The notes under the pieces were generated by a model that was not told the DNA's origin, did no database searches, and saw only the letters and a program-made list of their open reading frames with translations. Shown here piece by piece: positions 11,967 through 23,400 of a stretch of DNA of 64,000 nt (position 1 is its first letter; each line of letters begins with the position of its first letter). The DNA lies in the NCBI RefSeq assembly GCF_004798865.1, contig NW_025336481.1, positions 35,521,769 to 35,585,768 of the forward strand, in the 5' to 3' direction. Origin of the DNA: Varanus komodoensis (lineage: Eukaryota; Chordata; Lepidosauria; Squamata; Varanidae). A program made the position numbers and the translations under genes.

Positions 11967-12309
11967 CAATAAAATTGTCTCCTCTTACCAAACCTGCTCC
12001 ATTAGACAGATAACCTTATCCTCTTCCGCAACAACCTATTTTTCCTTTAGTCCAATTCAAACATAGGACTGAAATGACTGAAGTGCTTTTCACAGGAACA
12101 AGCAATGAAACTGTAAATGAAAAGAGGACCATTTTACTCCCAAGAGGGAGGTTGCAACACAAACATGGAAGCTCAGTTTAAGGATGGCTTATTTCCCCCA
12201 TCACAGTGTGTGCTGTGCTTAAAGTGCAAAACTAAAGGTGTAAGGACCAATTTAGGAAGATATAGACTTCAGGCCACAGGATAACGGCTATAGGAACTTT
12301 TATAGTGAA
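11967..12309. other. unannotated stretch
   Basis: No gene or repeat recognised. Confidence 0.5.
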
Positions 12310-12420
12310 CTTTTCCAGCAAAACTACAATTTCTATCATCCCCACCAACTGGCTGAAGATGATGGAGTTATACTCCAACACGACTGCAAGATACCAGTTT
12401 AGGGTAGGCTGGTCTACAAA
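12310..12420. mobile_element. palindromic MITE ('ACTCCCATCATCC' family)
   Basis: The left arm carries AACTACAATTTCTATCATCC and the right arm carries GATGATGGAGTTATACTCCA, its degraded inverse. The unit ends near TAGGGTAGGCTGG. It has the same architecture as the 44562-44687 copy. Confidence 0.5.
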
Positions 12421-13183
12421 AAAGACTCGGGGAATGGAGACTGAATCATTCACATTGAACTGGCCAGTAACTGCAGAGTTAAGATGAAAGCTAGATAGGA
12501 ACCTAAAGATAATCTTATGGACACAGCAGGCTGTGCCATAGTCTATTCTGACATTCAGTCATTTGGGTGAGAATGACATTAATACAGAACAACACACAAC
12601 ACAGGAAGTCATGACATTATGGAAAATAAGCTGAGAACCTCTTGGCTTTGGAATCTGTATTTGGTATGAATGTGCCCATACAAAATAAACTCTTCATGCA
12701 AGGTGAAGATTAATAGCAGTGCCTAATAATGGGCTAACAATGGGAAGGACATTGAACATTTACACATAAAAAGGCAATTTAGTATTTATATGACATAACA
12801 TCATTCATAACTTTTAGCCCCACTTCGTGATCCATCAGTGCAAAAAAAGTCTTAGAACTCCTCCATTTTTGTGACAATGAAATGTCAGATTCTGCAGGCA
12901 TGTAAAACAATTTTTCTGACCTTCTGGAAGAAAAATTGGAATGGAAAGATCATAAGTATATGCTGATCTGTATTTAGATGGTGTAGAAGGTACCAGAGGA
13001 GATGTGGAAAGTGTTCAAAAAGGAAACAGGGTGAGACAGTGGGCTACCCATGTATCTTGCTTTAGAGAGCAGTCCTGTCCAGTTCAAAGATAAAGAGACA
13101 TAAAGAGAGAGAGCAAGGGCCTTAAGAAGCCCAACAAGACTTGTTACCTTGGAGTGCGCAGCCCTTACAGAGAGGAATACTTT
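12421..13183. other. unannotated stretch
   Basis: No gene or interspersed repeat recognised. Confidence 0.5.

Positions 13184-13233
<50 letters not shown>
13184..13233. repeat. microsatellite, unit ATC (about 17 copies)
   Basis: A near-perfect trinucleotide array. It gives artificial His or Asp runs in translation on either strand, which are not proteins. Confidence 0.95.
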
Positions 13234-13450
13234 TATAACACTTCAAACAAAGGACTGGCCTTTGCTAACTCTTCAAATAAATGTTCTGTGTACAAAAGGA
13301 CACAGGACTCATGGCATCACTTGATTTCCTCTTGTCATATGAGCTTCCATAATGAAGCCTAAATATCTGGTGATATTGACTTCAAGGGGGCTTCCTTTGC
13401 TGGTGGGGCTACATTTCCTATAGTTCCATTGGGCTCGAGCTAAATCGCTG

Positions 13451-13481
13451 CCTGATATTCGTCAGGTCATAACTTTATGAC
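13451..13481. repeat. two small adjacent inverted repeats
   Basis: CCTGA and TCAGG (13451-13466) are followed directly by GTCATAA-CT-TTATGAC (13466-13481), a 7-bp perfect palindrome with a 2-bp centre. Confidence 0.5.
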
Positions 13482-13783
13482 CCTGTCATCGTCGTCGTCA
13501 TGGCCTAGTACTTACACATGGAAGACAAAGTTGTAAACTAGTTCAAACTGATAGTGGAGGCTTTTGTATTTGAATGTTCCTCCATGCATAAATTGGGAAT
13601 CTCTGGAGAAGCATTTGCACCTAGCACTCTCCCCAACATGCATGTTTTAAGAGTATTAGAAGAATACTGTTGGTTTAGACTAGGGATCTCTGGTGTACCT
13701 GGTGTTCTATATCTCTACTGACCAGCAAGATGCCTACTGGAAGCTGCTTCTTTTTCTAAGAGTCCAGAAGCAGTTGCCCCCAT

Positions 13784-13848
13784 CTTGATATCCTTCAGAT
13801 CAGTTGGACTACAATTCCCAAGATCCTCCAGCCAGTCATACTCAGTCT
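13784..13848 (+). mobile_element. palindromic MITE arm ('ACTCCCATCATCC' family)
   Basis: It reads TTGGACTACAATTCCCAAGA then CCTCCAGCCAGTCATACT. Only the left arm remains. Confidence 0.45.
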
Positions 13849-14467
13849 GACACTTATTTATATCTCTGTGCAAAGCACATTCATGTAAAAAAATAAATAA
13901 ATTACAAGTAGTACTGAAATTCTAGATGCATCTCCCATAAGACTTTTTTTGAGTTAATCAAAGTAAAATGTGGAATCAAATTTAATAGTTCATTAATACC
14001 TGGAAAAGGGTAGTTATTTTATACATTGCAGATTTGATAAGCTAATTGGAATACAGTATGCTTAATCTTATAGTACTATCTCTGAATTTTGCCAACAGTG
14101 TAGAAATGTAATGAAGTCGAAAGTTCAGATTTCTTTCCTCCTTCCTCCTAGTAATAAAACTGATTTGTCAAGATATAGCTCTTTTAGTTTAAACTAAAAG
14201 AAAATCAAGTCAGGCTCTTTTCTTTCCCTGACTCTAGAAAAACATGCTGACAATGTTGTTTTGTCCAATGTGATTTTATTATGGAATACATTTTTAACTT
14301 TCCAAGCCACCGTCTTATCACTCTTGCATTACAGCATGTTCTTGCACTTTTATTTTTGTCTTTATTTCGTTGGCCAACCCAAGTATAATACTGTTACCTC
14401 TTCATCTGGCTGTAAAGTTAGGAATTGTTCACACAAAGGTGGCTGATCAATGCCCAGTTGCCAAGGA
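13849..14467. other. unannotated AT-rich stretch
   Basis: No gene or repeat recognised. Confidence 0.5.
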
Positions 14468-14806
14468 ACAAAAGAAGCTGCCTAATTCTGAATTAGACCA
14501 CTTGTCCATCCAGTTCAGTGCTGCAGACTCCACTGGTCTTCAACTGGTGGGTCAGGATCCACCAGTAGGTTGCTTGCAAGGTCATAACAGTAGCACTATC
14601 TCCATAAAAAGTAGTCTGAAGAACTTAAAAGTGAGTTCTCTAAATGCATGCTTGATCTCGAGATGGATCCCAGATCTGAAAAGCTTTGAAAACTACTGGT
14701 ACACTGGCTGGCACCTGCTCCCCAAGGGATGCCTTTCCCAGTTTTCTAGACCTGGGACCTTCTGAGTACAAAGCAGTGCTTACCACTGTACTAGGCCCTT
14801 GTCTCT
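14468..14806 (-). mobile_element. tRNA-derived SINE split by a MITE
   Basis: On the minus strand the tRNA-like head (with a GACCTTCTGAGTACAAAGCA-type segment on the plus strand) lies at 14699-14806. The CR1-like tail (plus strand AAGAAGCTGCC, then a degraded GTCCATCCAGTTCAGTGCTG) lies at 14468-14530. The two parts join in the order seen in the 38478-38640 copy once 14531-14698 is left out, so the SINE was interrupted by a later insertion. Confidence 0.65.
14531..14698. mobile_element. hAT-like MITE inserted in the SINE
   Basis: The ends are CACTGGTCTTCAA and TTGAAAACTACTG, inverted repeats matching at 10 of 13 positions. The flanking 8-mers GCAGACTC and GTACACTG match at 5 of 8, consistent with a decayed 8-bp target duplication of the hAT type. 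It is 168 bp long and non-autonomous. Confidence 0.55.
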
Positions 14807-16530
14807 AGCCTTCCTTACTATCATACTATTCCATACTACCATACCATCACTAAGATCTGGGATAAGATTTCAAGTTGTCTCCTCCATTCGAACCTACCTG
14901 TTGCTATCACGATTTACGCAGCCAGTGGAAGAACACAAGTTGTTGCCTAGCAGCTATCAGCTGATTGGCTTCCTTGGAAAGGTCTCAGTGCCCCAGACTG
15001 CCCATGGGACCATCCACAAAGTATACAACACATTTAAAAGCTTTTAAGAAACAGATCCACAGCCTTTCGCTCCTTACTTTTGAACCAACTTTTGTCACAG
15101 TTTTACATCTGTCCCTGCCTACTCTTAACACTTGGCATCTTTATATGAACGGTCCCCATGTGGTTAACACAGTACCCAAATATCAACCCCAGTACCCACT
15201 GGTCAGGGCTGTTTCAAGCAAAGTAGATACTGGGAATTAATAGCTGCATTTTAATGTTTGTCTCTTGCTCCAAAAGTCTTTCTCTTTATTCAGGGACCAT
15301 TACTGCTAAGAAAGAAATAAAAGAGTGGAATAATGTTGAAGAAAAGGCTTTGGCTGCTTACTTGGGAAAACCAAACACACTATGTAATATGCATTAATTG
15401 CCATTCCTCATGGTAGCATTAGACCAGATGCCAAAGTCCCAAAATTTGACTAAAGCCAGTAATAACTTCTACTATGACTTGCTCTGATTTCCTCACAGCA
15501 CAGTAATTAAACCACCACTAACTGCCCACCATTTCATGCATAATAGTTCCCCTCCCTACCTGAGTGGGTGGTTACCACAATGACAAGCAATTAAATTCAA
15601 AGCAAAACTAAACAAGCACAAGGCTTCTGTGCCAAGTTGCTAAATTGTTCCCTCACTCCAAGAGGTGGTCCCTCAAGGTCAGCTTATTTGGATGTCCCTG
15701 CAGGTATCTATTTATTGCCAAACCTGTGTTGTCAGAGCTGTTTTGGAGGTACAGCATTTCATATCCAAAGCTGTCAAGACTGTTTCCACAGCTTGAAACT
15801 CCAGCATCCATTAATGTGTAATTTGGCTTCCATTAAACCTGGCCATCAAGCAATGCTTTCCTTTATTGTAGACTCCACAAAGAAATCCTGATGAAAATGA
15901 AAGCTCTTGTATAAAAATTAGGGCCAAGAAATTGGTTACTGTTCATTGCCTTTGACATACTGTCAATGTAATTATTTTCTTTCAGCCAAATCATAAAGCC
16001 AGCTTCCTATATTTGCTGTTTGAAAATGTAAAGTTACCGGAGATGTCGCAGACAATTTTCTCTGACTTGTAATGTCAAGTTATCAGAGCCAGCAGGTACT
16101 GGGTACTGGTCTTTGTCAAACCTAATTTAAGGACTCCTGGAATTCAAACAAAGGAGAAGTGGTCCAAAAGCAACCAAGAAAAGGTTTTTCAAAATCTGAT
16201 CTAAAGAATCTGTCCAATATCGCAAATGGGACTCAAAACAATTAGCTCCCAAGATCCCATGGAAATTTAGCAGATTACATTGTACATTAGGCTCCTACTT
16301 GGTTTTGCTGCTATGCAAAACATTACATCCATATTGGATCAATATAATTGTCATTTGAAGTGGGGTTGTATTAAGTTTCAATTAAGTGAGGCATTAAAAT
16401 GCTTCCTGTCTTACGCTGTAGACATGCCTGTTTGGAGCTACCAAAATTCCTTGGATGCCATCTAAGATGTCACTTCTATTTTAAACTTTTTTTAATCAGT
16501 CAAGAACGTTTTACTAATTAACAGCACCAT
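14807..16530. other. unannotated stretch with a possible conserved block
   Basis: No gene or repeat was recognised. 15930-16080 is repeat-free and rich in TGTCA/TAAT-type homeodomain-like words. This is only a weak hint of regulatory DNA. Confidence 0.4.
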
Positions 16531-16595
16531 TCTCTGCTGTCCTACTGAATTCAATGGGACACAGCTCTAGGGGAGTGTGTGTAGGCTGTAGTAGT
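16531..16595. repeat. dispersed 'AAGTCCCATTGAATTCAATGGG' motif, partial copy
   Basis: It contains CCTACTGAATTCAATGGGAC followed by TGTGTAGGCTG. This is the core of a dispersed repeat seen about ten times in the window. Confidence 0.45.
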
Positions 16596-17752
16596 TACTG
16601 TGGGCTTATCTTTCCTAGAAGCAGCAGATATTCTGGCCTCAATATTTCTCATCAATGAGGCCCAGTGGAAAAATAAAATATTTGCATGTACTGAAGAGGC
16701 AATTAGTACACATCCTTGAGAAGACTCAGGATGTCGTAAATCATACCCATCTGCGATTACCCAGCATGTAGGCTACATCCATTATAACTCATACTTTCTT
16801 ATAACACAAGATGAAGTCTTTCCCTGTTATAAATCAACATCAAGGCAAGAAGATAAGTGTTTGTTAATTGGTGTATCTGTGATTGCTGTAGTTTGTATAA
16901 CAAAGCAATCGGATAGTTTTCTATTTCCATTTGTATAACCAAGGAATGATATATAAGCAAGGGGCTTTTCTTTGTGGAGAGAGATACTTGCTGATTTCAG
17001 TGGAACCTGACAGCTTCAATTCTCTCTTCTGCAATTGCTGCTGTGTGTGCTTTAACAAACCTACTTACTTTGATGGCCCTAACCACATAATGAAGTTCCG
17101 TTTCTTCAACACATTTAAACAAATTTGAACCAATAATAGAAAGTGGATTTTTGACCAAATAGGAACATGTTGAAGGAATTGACTGGTGAACAGGAGTACA
17201 TTTATCCATGCTTAATTCATGAAACCTGATACTATAAGTAATGATCCTTATAAGAAATAAATGGTCCCTGATTCAATGAGATGTGCTTTTGAATGAGGAC
17301 TGTAACACACTCCAGCTGTGTCACATGCACTAAGCAAAAGTACAAGTGCACAATACAGACAGGTTAACTCAAATGTGGATCTATGGGAAAGACTTTGAAC
17401 CCACATAAGCCAGATCACTCTTGATCCCAGAACAAACTGAGTCACTTATCTGAATTCACTAGTAACTCAGTTCCCAACTACCCCACATCTTTATTGTGTT
17501 TTTCTAAATAAAAATTTTTATTCTGAAGAGTTAAGTCTCTTCAGATTTTATATAATCTGAATCAATGGAATCAGATTCTCCCTGCCACTGACACCTGTGT
17601 ACGAGTCCTCAAAAATGCCTGCTTTAATTCATGTAACTTTTACTGGTATGTAACATTCCATATGTTTTCCTTCACTTAGCAAGCTGGATGCTACACAGAA
17701 AAGGCTAGAGAGACATCAGAGGCATATAAAATGTGTTGCTTTGTTTTCAAAA

Positions 17753-17754
<2 letters not shown>
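16596..17754. other. unannotated stretch
   Basis: AT-rich, with no gene or interspersed repeat recognised. Confidence 0.5.
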
Positions 17755-17793
<39 letters not shown>

Positions 17794-17798
17794 CTATC

Positions 17799-17842
<44 letters not shown>

Positions 17843-17858
17843 ATCTATCTATCTATCT
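17755..17858. repeat. compound microsatellite, AC then TATC
   Basis: An AC array (17755-17790) is followed, after a short spacer, by a TATC array (17801-17858) with one interruption near 17841. Confidence 0.95.
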
Positions 17859-18382
17859 GTCAAAGTTTTCTAGTAACTATCATACCTTTGCACCTGTAAA
17901 TGTGCATAGAATTTCAGAAAGTAAAAAATGTCCATAAGCCTGCAGAATCCATGCAATTCAGAAAGTGGCAATTGTCTGTGGAATCACTGGTGTGGATTCA
18001 TACAAATCCAAACTCATGCGAATCCATTTTGGTTTTCTCCAAAACCTGTAGAGCTTGCATAACTGCTCTTATGAAGCACCTGTCTCAAAGCAGGCTACAA
18101 TGAGAAACAACTGATAAACAATCAGATACAACTTTCTATAAAAAACTATTCCGGGAAAAGCCACCATATAATTAGAACAAACAAACAAGTAGCCCTACCT
18201 ATTCACTGTAAGCATATTAGAAGAGAAACAAATTGGATCACTTCTGTTGTCCATTTTTTTAAAATATAAAACAGCTATACAATGCAATATGTCTCAAAAT
18301 ATGATCAGAAAGGTTATGATTAGGTGTTCTATATGATTTCAGCCGTTTCTCATTCTTAAGGATAATGTTCAGTGTAACACAA
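17859..18382. other. unannotated stretch
   Basis: No gene or repeat recognised. Confidence 0.5.
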
Positions 18383-18462
18383 GCCATTGGCAATGCTGGC
18401 CAGGGAATCATGGAGCTACAGCCAAACACATCCAGAGAATATCAGTTTGGGGAAGGCCACCC
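18383..18462 (-). mobile_element. palindromic MITE right arm ('ACTCCCATCATCC' family)
   Basis: It reads GCAATGCTGGCCAGGGAATC, then GAGCTACAGCCAAACACATC, ending in TTTGGGGAAGGCC. This is the usual right arm of the family, and the left arm is missing. Confidence 0.45.
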
Positions 18463-18741
18463 CACAGCTACTGAGAAAAAGAATTTTCTTTCTAAGCAAG
18501 CCAAGTTAAAGCAAGGAAGATGAAAGGTAAACCAGTGCCAAGACCAACTTATTAGAAGATAAACCTGGGAGACATTGTGATGGACACCATTTGCTGTCAT
18601 TAACTTTCCCTAAAATCACTCAACTATAAGTGACTTTTACTTATGTATAAGTACTTACATACATAAAAATTTATGTATTTACTTATGTACATAAAAAATT
18701 ACACATCTTCCTGGATAATGAAACTTCTCCCACACAAGATA

Positions 18742-19463
18742 CAGGTAGTCCCCAGGTTACAGTTGAGTTCCATTCCTGAGAATATCCTTAAGTAAAACTT
18801 GTATGTATGTTGGATCGTGTATATAAAAAGCATATAAGCACTTAAGAAATACTTCCATATACACTAAAACATCATAAACACAACACAGCATTTTAATAAT
18901 GACAATAATGCAGTAATGATAAAGAAATTAAAGGTACTGAAGAAAGAGAATCTGTATGTTTGTGTGTAGGTTTACAGCAGAATTCTTAGTTTAGATAGAA
19001 AGATACCAAAATAGTAAAAAGATAGAAAAATAGTAAATAGAAAGACAGAAAAAATAATTAAAAGTTTATTAAAGGTTAACACTTCTTGAACTAACATTAT
19101 GCTTAACATTAACTGGGTGATGATGGAGATGGGACTGGTGTTGGAGAGGAGGAACTTGGTGCTAGAGGGTCAGGGTTTGACTGTGCTGCTGAAGGAGAGC
19201 AGGGTTACCCCTGGGTTGCTCGTAGTTCTGACTTCGCAGCTCACTGGTGTCACTTTCTCCCTCCCTCCCTCCCTCCCTCCCTCCCTCCCTCCCTCTCCCT
19301 GCTGTCCAGCATGAATTCTGACTTTGCAGCTTGCCCAGTGGCAATTGTCAGTCAGTAAGTAGGCACAGCTTGCTACTCAAGAATGAGGCAGGACTTCTGG
19401 GCTCACTCATTTGTAAGTACAAGTTGTCTGTAACCCAAATGTTCATAACCTGGAGACTACCTG
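18742..19463. mobile_element. non-autonomous DNA transposon with Tigger/pogo-like ends, 722 bp
   Basis: The left end CAGGTAGTCCCCAGGTTAC and the right end (read inverted) CAGGTAGTCTCCAGGTTAT form terminal inverted repeats of about 20 bp. The left flank is TA, the target preferred by pogo/mariner-type elements; the right flank is TC, perhaps decayed. No transposase motif was seen inside. A single end of the same family lies at 27920-27998. The family name is inferred from the end sequence only. Confidence 0.6.
19257..19299. repeat. microsatellite, unit CTCC
   Basis: About nine near-perfect copies inside the 18742-19463 transposon, so the array grew after or with the insertion. Confidence 0.9.
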
Positions 19464-21639
19464 TCCAGACACCTCCCAAACCTGAACTGCCACTCACCAG
19501 CAAGAACAGACTATTTGAACAAGACCCAAACATGGAAACCAGGCCCTTCAACAAACCCAGGTGCCAGTTCTGTCTCCCGTATTTACTCAGGAGACAGATT
19601 CAGCCCACAACATCAGCCAAGGTTCACTCATCTGCTCATCTTCTAGTGTGATAGACGCCATCACTGGCCAGTAACGGTCTCCTGTATTCCACAAGGAGGC
19701 CAGATTCATGCATTCACACAATAATAAAGACGTGGACTATTGCAAATGAGCAAACAGGGCTGGTAGATGCTGCCTGAGCATGCCAACTATGAGTGGGAGG
19801 AGATAAACAAGCCAGGGATGCACCTTCCCTGGGTTGTTTGCTATGAAGGAACCAGGAATTCTGGCTTGTGTTTCCTTCGACAAGCCTGAGATGCTAATAA
19901 CATAAATAGTGATGGGTTGTGCTAGCAGTGCTGAAATAGCTGCCCCAAAGGAAGCATTTTTGCATCTCGCCAGGAATGTGAACACAGAAGAACTGCTTAC
20001 TGAAGAGTTCTCAGATGTGAAAACCCACCTCTATGCAGTGAACACTACAGGGAAATGGATTCCGTAAAAGACTATCCCACATTAATTCTCACTGTATGAA
20101 TTGGCTCGTGGCCAGCTTTCAGAAATGATGCTTAATTTAATTGAGGCATTCCACACAATACATTTATGACTGTGATTAACAAAACATAAATATTAATGTC
20201 TTAAAGCAAAGGGTACTGTATCCAAGTACAACTGTGAATCAAAGGTATTGTAGCCAGATACAACCGTGAAGTGTAGCATTTGCTGTCAATGACCGGTATA
20301 ATCCTCTAGGTGAAGCCATGTGGCATTACAGAGTCACATCTATCCGGCAGTCTTCTCTTGGTTCCAGTGTTCTTGCACCAGATGGCATCTCTGTTGCAAT
20401 AATGGGTGAATCAGAAGGTCTGTAAGTATCTAAGCTGAAGTGCTTTGTAACTGGCTGTTTCTTTTGGTAAATCCATTCTCAGCATCTACAGCAAATGCCA
20501 CTCTTTGGAATATTCCATTTTCACTGTTGTGTAACTACCAAAATCACTTCTGATTCTTATTGGGAATGTTTTGCTCTAAGATTTTAATATTTCTGTTGTG
20601 TTACTCACTGTAATACCAGGTGGGCAGAATTGAGGCTATACTATACTTTGTTTTGCACTAGAACCCTGAGGTTGTCCAAGCAGAGCCAGTGCAAAAGAGT
20701 GGCGGAAGAATGGCAAGATTAGGTGCCCCTGGCTACATGCACAGCCCAGGAATTCATTTTCGGTTCTAGTCCCAGATCTAGCATATCTTCCCTTACACAC
20801 AGATCTACTCCTATCTCATGCCAAGCTTTCTTGATTTTAGCAGCCTGATTAAGCAGGGGGGAGCGACCTTTTTGCTGTTATTGTTTAACAAATGGGAATT
20901 AGAAACACTTGCTGATCTATTGCAAGTCATCTGGAGCTCTGCCAGTCCAGGAGATCCTGGTTGTCTTCAGCTGTAATATAAAACGCACACACCATATATC
21001 CATTTTTATAGTGTTCAAGTGTGGGAGAATTTGGAAATGAGCACTTTTCTACAGAAATAGTAGCTATTATACCATGAGGGTTTTCAAGTGATATTAATAA
21101 ATGAATGGGTTGAATTACAGCACATGCAGGTGAAAAATGGAACCAAGGTACCATTTGTCAACTGCCATAGTTGAGAACCAATTCCTATGTAAAAAATGGC
21201 TGAAATGTAAGTCATTTGACATTTGTTAAAATTATAGCAGGTCTTCATAGCAAGAAGCTCCCAATATTAATGAGACATTCAATAGCTGGCAATACAATAA
21301 TAACTGGAGAGAAATGGAATGATTTGTCCTCAATTTATCACAGAGGGCATCGGAGGGATGAAAAGCACTTTGTTAGGGATAAAGGTCTTTCCCAGATGCA
21401 GTGGCGTGCTGAGCAGGACTTCACCACTAGCGCTGTGTGACCCAGAAGGTGTCACCCACTGGAACAAGCTGTGCCATTGTGGGGAAATTTTAGTCAAACC
21501 ACTTTATGGAGCTGTTAGTAAATTGCCCAATCAAGCAGAACAGTTCAGGTCATTTTCCTAGAGGGATGAAATTTACAAGCTTTTCAAGTGCACCTATGCA
21601 AAATGGAAAATGTAGTTCAGCTCTCATCTCTGCAACAAG
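19464..21639. other. unannotated stretch
   Basis: About 2.2 kb with no gene or interspersed repeat recognised. Confidence 0.5.
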
Positions 21640-21745
21640 CTCACATTGTACTCTTGTGCAAGAGACTATTACTGTCTCCATTCACAGTAGAGGAATAAAA
21701 AGATGCCACTGGACTACCTTACAAGGGTGTTGGAAGCACTAGACA
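21640..21745 (+). mobile_element. old MIR-like SINE core
   Basis: It reads CTTGTGCAAGAGACTATTAC, a TCTCCATTCACAGTAGAG segment, then CTACCTTACAAGGGTGTTGG. This follows the MIR order of GACCTTGGGCAAGTCAC, then CTCAT-TGTAAAATGGGG, then CTACCTCACAGGGTTGTTG. Strongly diverged. Confidence 0.4.
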
Positions 21746-22389
21746 GATCCAAAGGATCATTAAGCATTATAACAACATCAATTGGCTCAATATAACCTTT
21801 CCTGCCAGGCTTCCATATGCAGTCCTAAACATATCATAATTAGTACAGTGACCATGCCCCATTAAATTCACATGTGGAACAAATTAATGATGGGTGCATG
21901 ATAATCCAGCATTCTTAGGAATGACATACTCACAAGAGTTCAACAAGATTTTCTGTATGGCTATAACAATGTTGGGTTACTTCGCAGGGTGGTTTATGCC
22001 ACAGTTGGTCAACGCAGTGCTCTGGATGCAATATGGATATTATGATGGGCTTCATTTGCACTGGCTGGTTTCTTTGTAATTTCGACAACTAACTGTACAG
22101 TGATTGATTTATTTAGCATTCAATTAAACCTGACTTAAAGAGTACAAATTCTTGGTTTTGACGCTAACATCTGGATTTGGATATACAGTGTATTGCCCAA
22201 TCAGAGCGATGCTGAAAGAAAGTCCTGTTTCTCAAGGGCATGCTCTGGGACACATCCGTTTTTCTACTACTAGGAATGGCTTCAGAGTGAACTAGGACTT
22301 TCCATACACTGGTCTGGTTAATGCAAAAAGTAGCCCACAGTCTATGTTGTTGAATTCTGGGTTATTATGATATACAAATACAGTTCATT
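21746..22389. other. unannotated stretch
   Basis: No gene or repeat recognised. Confidence 0.5.
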
Positions 22390-22523
22390 AGCACACACCA
22401 GCCGTAGATCCCAAGGCTTTCAGGCAGCCATTTTCCCCAACACTGCCCTAAAGGTACCAGAGCTTGAACCAGAAACCTTTGGCAATCAAAATATGTTCTC
22501 TTCAACCGAGCAATGGCCTGGGT
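22390..22523 (-). mobile_element. tRNA-derived SINE, head fragment
   Basis: The plus strand reads GGCTTTCAGGCAGCCATTTT, a degraded ACCTGGAGATGCC segment, then GCTTGAACCAGAAACCTTTG and ACCGAGCAATGGCC. This is the inverse of the tRNA-like promoter region of the SINE at 36408 and 38478. The CR1-like 3' end is missing. Confidence 0.5.
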
Positions 22524-23284
22524 ATGAAACATAATTTTCTCTGTTTTACTAGCTGGATACAAGTGCTTAAGGGATTAATCAATCTACTGATAATTAGAGT
22601 TTTGAGGATAATGGTAGAAAATCCATTGCCCTGAGAGAATAAAAGAATGACTACTAACAGGCAGACTTTACTTCGTGATTGGTTTTTTTTTTTTTTTTTT
22701 TGCAGTATGGTGCTGCTCTTTCAAAATGACAGATGCCTCTAGTACAAAGATGAAAATCTATTCCTAACTGGAAGCAAGAGAGCTTTTGATATCTCACAGA
22801 ATGAAAGGTTTGCCAATTTTATACAAACACAGAAAAACAAACACTTTGCATAAACACACATGCACAGAGTTTAGAGTGCAAACCCCTGTTAACGTTTCAA
22901 AGGAAAGTGTTCTTATCCTCTCTCCCCACTGCAGATGAGCCGTCCTTGGTAGCACAGTACCAAAACACAAGAACTCCGAGTAACACATAGAAATGTAGAA
23001 AGTACTGATTGCAATCACAAACCCTCAAATTTAATTAGAATTATCTTTACAAGGGAGGGCTTGCTTGTTTTTTCTAAATGCTGTACTAAGCACAAAAATT
23101 AATTACAGCTGCCAACAGGAAAGATCATGTGCCTGTTATGTGGTTCAAACACTGAATGCCAAAGTACTAATGTGGCTGCAAAGCTTAAGAGCTGGTGGGA
23201 TTTCCTAGAAGTACGACTGGATTTGAAAATTGGTTCTTGTACACTTGAGTAAGACAGCGTGTTTCCCCTTGTGTGTTCTTGTCT
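22524..23284. other. unannotated stretch with a T run
   Basis: A run of 19 T lies at 22683-22701. Nothing else recognised. Confidence 0.5.
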
Positions 23285-23400
23285 GCCTTCCGATTAGAAT
23301 GGCCATTTGTCCTCTATTAGAGTGGGCAGTCCTTTATTCAAAGGCCTCCTCTTTTTGTAGGGCTGCCTAGTCCAAGTCTGCTTTAAAGATGAAGAACCAT
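23285..23400 (+). repeat. unnamed dispersed repeat, copy 3 (best)
   Basis: It reads ATGGCCATTTGTCCTCTATT, GCAGTCCTTTATTCAAAGGC, CTAGTCCAAGTCTGCTTTAA, then AGATGAAGAACCATAAGAAG. The last two segments recur at 27240-27370 and inverted at 30490-30568. The first two recur at 3282 and 4485. Confidence 0.55.

Noticed and set aside
13141-13362. Open frame with a long His run (and an Asp run on the other strand)
   Set aside because: It is the translated ATC microsatellite at 13184-13233, with no protein-like sequence around it.
17755-17858. Regular short repeats as a CRISPR array
   Set aside because: Contiguous 2-4 bp units without spacers are microsatellites, and the DNA is of vertebrate type.
17731-17937. 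Open frame with Thr-His and Leu-Ser-Ile-Tyr repeats
   Set aside because: It is the compound AC/TATC microsatellite.
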